DNA of 64,000 nt from Lachnospiraceae bacterium (GTDB lineage: Bacteria; Bacillota; Clostridia; Lachnospirales; Lachnospiraceae): the NCBI GenBank assembly GCA_017518735.1, contig JAFWTY010000007.1:1-64000 (forward strand). The letters are read 5' to 3'. Under the pieces are notes generated by a model that was not told the DNA's origin, made no database searches, and saw only the letters and a list, made by a program, of their open reading frames with translations. The position numbers were made by a program, and so were the translations under genes. How positions within the stretch are numbered: the stretch's first letter is position 1; each line of letters begins with the position of its first letter. Shown here piece by piece: positions 61,427 through 64,000 of this stretch.

Positions 61427-63604
61427 ATGAAAAAATTCAAGCATTTTGTAATCGGCGGAATTGAACAAAAAATATTCAGTCTGGTATTTATTTCGATTGC
61501 GATGGTAATTCTTACCTACACAGTCGTGCTTTTGGTGCAGGCTAACCGGCTTACCAAGATTGTGGCGGAAACGAATGAAAAACAGAAGACCGTAATCGCG
61601 GGGGTTACCGACTCTACGCTCGAACTCATGGTGACGGACAGGCTGGAATCCGAGGCGAAAAAAGAGGCTACCATTGCGGATGATCTTTTTACGCAGGTGG
61701 AGTCCCAGGTTCGTATTGTTGCGGATTATGCAACCACGCTCTACGCAAATCCCGATCAGTTTGAACGGATTGATATTAAGGAGCCGGATGCTTCAACAAA
61801 GGGAACCACAAGTGCACAGTTGATTTACAGCGATGACACGGATATTACCGATCCCGCAATCATCGACGAAATCGGTCTGCTTGGAAACTTAGGCGGTCTC
61901 ATGGTTGCACAGTATGATAACTCGGTAGTGAACTCCATGTTTATTACCTCCGCAAACGATATAACAATCATTACCGACAATACCCCTCAGAACAAATATA
62001 ATCCGGACGGAAGCCTGAAAAAACTGAGAGGCACTCAGCGTCCCTGGTATAAAGCAACGGCAGAGGAAGGGGATATTTATTATTCGAATATTGAAACGGA
62101 TTCCTTTACCGGTGGCGTTGAAATTACGATTACCATGCCGGTTTATAAGGACGGAGAACTGGTTGCCGTAGCCGGAGCAGACCTTTATCTGGAAACCATG
62201 AAAGAGGAAGTGGAGGGCTCGAATAAGGAAGGCGGTTTCCTGATGATTGTGAACCAGAACGGACAGGTAATTTTCTCCCCGAAGAAATCCGGTATCTTTG
62301 AAGTACAGGATTCCTCCAAAGCACAGGACTTAAGAGAATGTGACAACGAAGAACTGGCAGAGTTTATCGCAGCAGCCATCGGCGGTGTCGGCTCCGTGCG
62401 TGAGGTTGAGGTAGAGGGAGTCACATATTATATGGCCGGTTCGGCATTGGAGACCGTCGGCTGGGCCGTTATTACATCGGCTAACAAAGAAGTGGTTCTG
62501 AGTCCTTCGTCTCAGATGATGAATCAGTATGAAAAGAACCAGACCGAAGCTATCACATCTTACAGAGACAGTACAAAGAGAGCGGGAACCATAATCGCTG
62601 TCGTATTGGGACTCGGCGTTTTACTGGCACTGTTCTGCGGACAGATGCTTGCAAAACAAATTGTTAAGCCGTTGAACGAGATGGCGAATGATGTTACCAA
62701 CATCAAAAATGAGAACAACGTCTTCGAGATGAAGAAAATCTATAACACCGGTGATGAAGTTCAGGCTCTTGCCGAAGCGTTTGAAGACCTGACAAAACGA
62801 AGCCGCGAGTACATCGGACAGATTTTAAAGATCACTGCCGAAAAGGAGAGAATCGGTGCGGAACTGAATGTCGCAACCCAGATTCAGGCCGATATGCTTC
62901 CGACCATCTTCCCTCCGTTCCCGGACAGAAAGGATGTCGACCTGTATGCATCCATGGACCCTGCAAGAGAGGTCGGCGGCGACTTCTACGACTTCTTCTT
63001 AGTGGATGAAAATCATCTTGCCATGGTTATGGCCGATGTTTCCGGTAAGGGAGTTCCGGCAGCACTTTTCATGGTCATTGCCAAGACGCTTATTAAAAAC
63101 AGAGCGATGATGGGCGGATCCCCCGCTGAAATCTTAACCGAAGTAAACAATCAGCTGTGCGAAGGAAACGAGGCGGAAATGTTCGTTACCGTATGGCTTG
63201 CAATCGTGGATCTCCGCACAGGAAAAGGACTTGCGGCCAACGCAGGCCATGAACATCCGGTAATTTGTCACAAGGGCGGACAATTTGAACTGGTAGTTTA
63301 TAAACATGCACTAGCGCTAGCCACCATGGAGGGTGTAAAATATAAAGAGCATGAGTTTACACTTCTTCCGGGAGATAAGGTTTTTGTTTATACGGATGGT
63401 GTACCGGAAGCAACGGATAAGAGGAACGAACTCTTCGGTACGGGCAGAATGCTCGAGGCATTAAACGAAGATCCCAGTGCGGAGCCGAGCGAGTTAATTT
63501 CCAACGTACGTGTTGCGATTGATGAATTCGTGGAAGATGAAGAACAATTTGACGACATTACCATGTTGTGCATAGTTTATCACGGAAAAGAGGAGAACGA
63601 ATGA
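61427..63604 (+). CDS. Membrane sensor with Cache-like, HAMP and SpoIIE/PP2C phosphatase domains
   Basis: A 725-residue protein. A transmembrane helix near 15-38 and another near 386-409 enclose a large extracellular sensor of the double-Cache type (RPWYKATAEEGDIYYSN, ITMPVYKDGELVAVAGADL). A HAMP segment (KQIVKPLNEMANDV) and coiled coil lead to a PP2C domain with TQIQADMLPTIFP, VGGDFYDFF, ADVSGKGVPAALF, TDGVPEAT and FDDITMLCIVYH. It is a paralogue of the phosphatase at 13.8 kb. The ATG at 61427 is 8 nt behind AAAAGGGG. The stop overlaps the kinase gene (ATGA), so the two are translationally coupled and act on one pathway. Confidence 0.92.
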   Translation: MKKFKHFVIGGIEQKIFSLVFISIAMVILTYTVVLLVQANRLTKIVAETNEKQKTVIAGVTDSTLELMVTDRLESEAKKEATIADDLFTQVESQVRIVADYATTLYANPDQFERIDIKEPDASTKGTTSAQLIYSDDTDITDPAIIDEIGLLGNLGGLMVAQYDNSVVNSMFITSANDITIITDNTPQNKYNPDGSLKKLRGTQRPWYKATAEEGDIYYSNIETDSFTGGVEITITMPVYKDGELVAVAGADLYLETMKEEVEGSNKEGGFLMIVNQNGQVIFSPKKSGIFEVQDSSKAQDLRECDNEELAEFIAAAIGGVGSVREVEVEGVTYYMAGSALETVGWAVITSANKEVVLSPSSQMMNQYEKNQTEAITSYRDSTKRAGTIIAVVLGLGVLLALFCGQMLAKQIVKPLNEMANDVTNIKNENNVFEMKKIYNTGDEVQALAEAFEDLTKRSREYIGQILKITAEKERIGAELNVATQIQADMLPTIFPPFPDRKDVDLYASMDPAREVGGDFYDFFLVDENHLAMVMADVSGKGVPAALFMVIAKTLIKNRAMMGGSPAEILTEVNNQLCEGNEAEMFVTVWLAIVDLRTGKGLAANAGHEHPVICHKGGQFELVVYKHALALATMEGVKYKEHEFTLLPGDKVFVYTDGVPEATDKRNELFGTGRMLEALNEDPSAEPSELISNVRVAIDEFVEDEEQFDDITMLCIVYHGKEENE

Positions 63605-64000
63605 ACGAGATTAAGGTGAAAGCCGACATTGATATGCTGGACGAAGTCATAGCATTTGTGGAAGAACAGCTGGAAGCTGCAGACTGCCCCATGAAGACTC
63701 AGATGACAATCTCCGTGGCAGTTGAAGAGCTTTTTGTAAACATTGCACATTACGCATATCCTCCGAAAACGGGAGACGCCATTGTACGCATGGAAGTGAA
63801 GGGAGATCCGAAATATGCGGAAATCCAGTTCATTGACAGCGGAATTCCGTATAACCCGTTGGAGAAACCGGACCCCGATATTACCAAGCCCGCTGAGGAG
63901 CGTCCGATTGGCGGATTAGGCATTTTTATGGTCAAAAAAAGCATGGATGAGATGCTTTATGAATATACTGACGGAAAAAACATTGTCACCATTCGAAAAA
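63601..64000 (+). CDS. RsbW/SpoIIAB-like serine kinase (3' end outside window)
   Basis: At least 133 residues of a GHKL-fold ATP-binding protein; the frame is still open at the window end, probably only a few codons from the stop. The N-box is VAVEELFVNIAHYAY, G1 is FIDSGIPYNPLE and G2 is PIGGLGIFMVKKSMDEM. Such proteins phosphorylate STAS antagonists and may bind sigma factors. It is coupled to the preceding phosphatase by ATGA overlap. The STAS protein at 50.2 kb is a candidate partner in this window. Confidence 0.88.
   Translation, partial: MNEIKVKADIDMLDEVIAFVEEQLEAADCPMKTQMTISVAVEELFVNIAHYAYPPKTGDAIVRMEVKGDPKYAEIQFIDSGIPYNPLEKPDPDITKPAEERPIGGLGIFMVKKSMDEMLYEYTDGKNIVTIRK

Overview
The window looks like a chromosomal segment of an anaerobic Firmicute, most likely a Lachnospiraceae member close to Butyrivibrio. 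The clues are strong AGGAGG-type ribosome sites, Gram-positive lipoproteins, a VTC/DUF4956/Cthe_2159 operon, a split transketolase and a YtfQ/R/T-like sugar transporter. Family names come from recognising sequence motifs by eye. No database search was run.

Layout. 1-4 kb: the tail of a surface protein, then a self-regulated TetR gene with a three-gene ABC-2 exporter. 4.1-10.6 kb: an unrecognised 2143-residue protein built from a long internal duplication. 10.8-13.4 kb: VTC, DUF4956 and Cthe_2159-like genes. 13.8-21.2 kb: a SpoIIE-type phosphatase, a TIR-transmembrane-LRR protein, and a sugar-sensing lipoprotein with a YesM/YesN-like two-component system. 21.3-34.4 kb: a pentose locus with a sugar ABC transporter, diguanylate cyclase, two FGGY kinases, AraD, split transketolase and an atypical L-fucose/L-arabinose isomerase. 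It should carry L-arabinose through L-ribulose, L-ribulose-5-P and D-xylulose-5-P into the pentose phosphate pathway. 34.6-38.0 kb: a 1138-residue helical-repeat protein. 38.2-38.9 kb: a small basic protein and an ECF-like sigma factor. 39.0-57.8 kb: a type IV secretion-like operon with a VirB2-like pilin, secreted proteins, a VirD4-like ATPase, a VirB6-like channel, a PrgI-VirB4 fusion, a STAS protein, a PASTA-tailed giant surface protein and a lipoprotein. 57.9-60.0 kb, minus strand: a second helical-repeat protein related to the 34.6 kb one. 60.1-64.0 kb: an orphan histidine kinase, a second SpoIIE-type phosphatase and an RsbW-like kinase cut by the window end.

The most interesting reading is that many of these genes form one undescribed system. 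The secretion operon has no relaxase, integrase, cell-wall hydrolase or att site in view, so it does not look like a conjugative element. Five promoters share an almost identical element, YTGGAC-N5-YTGGAC-N9 followed by a -10 box. They precede the 2143-residue protein, the phosphatase/TIR-LRR pair, the 1138-residue repeat protein, the secretion operon and the second phosphatase/RsbW-like pair. The 11-bp repeat period and its distance from the -10 resemble a PhoB/OmpR-type response regulator box. The large proteins lack signal peptides, and at least two share a C-terminal domain, so they are candidate secreted substrates or cytoplasmic partners. The STAS, phosphatase and kinase genes suggest control by partner switching. 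These links are inferences from sequence and gene order.
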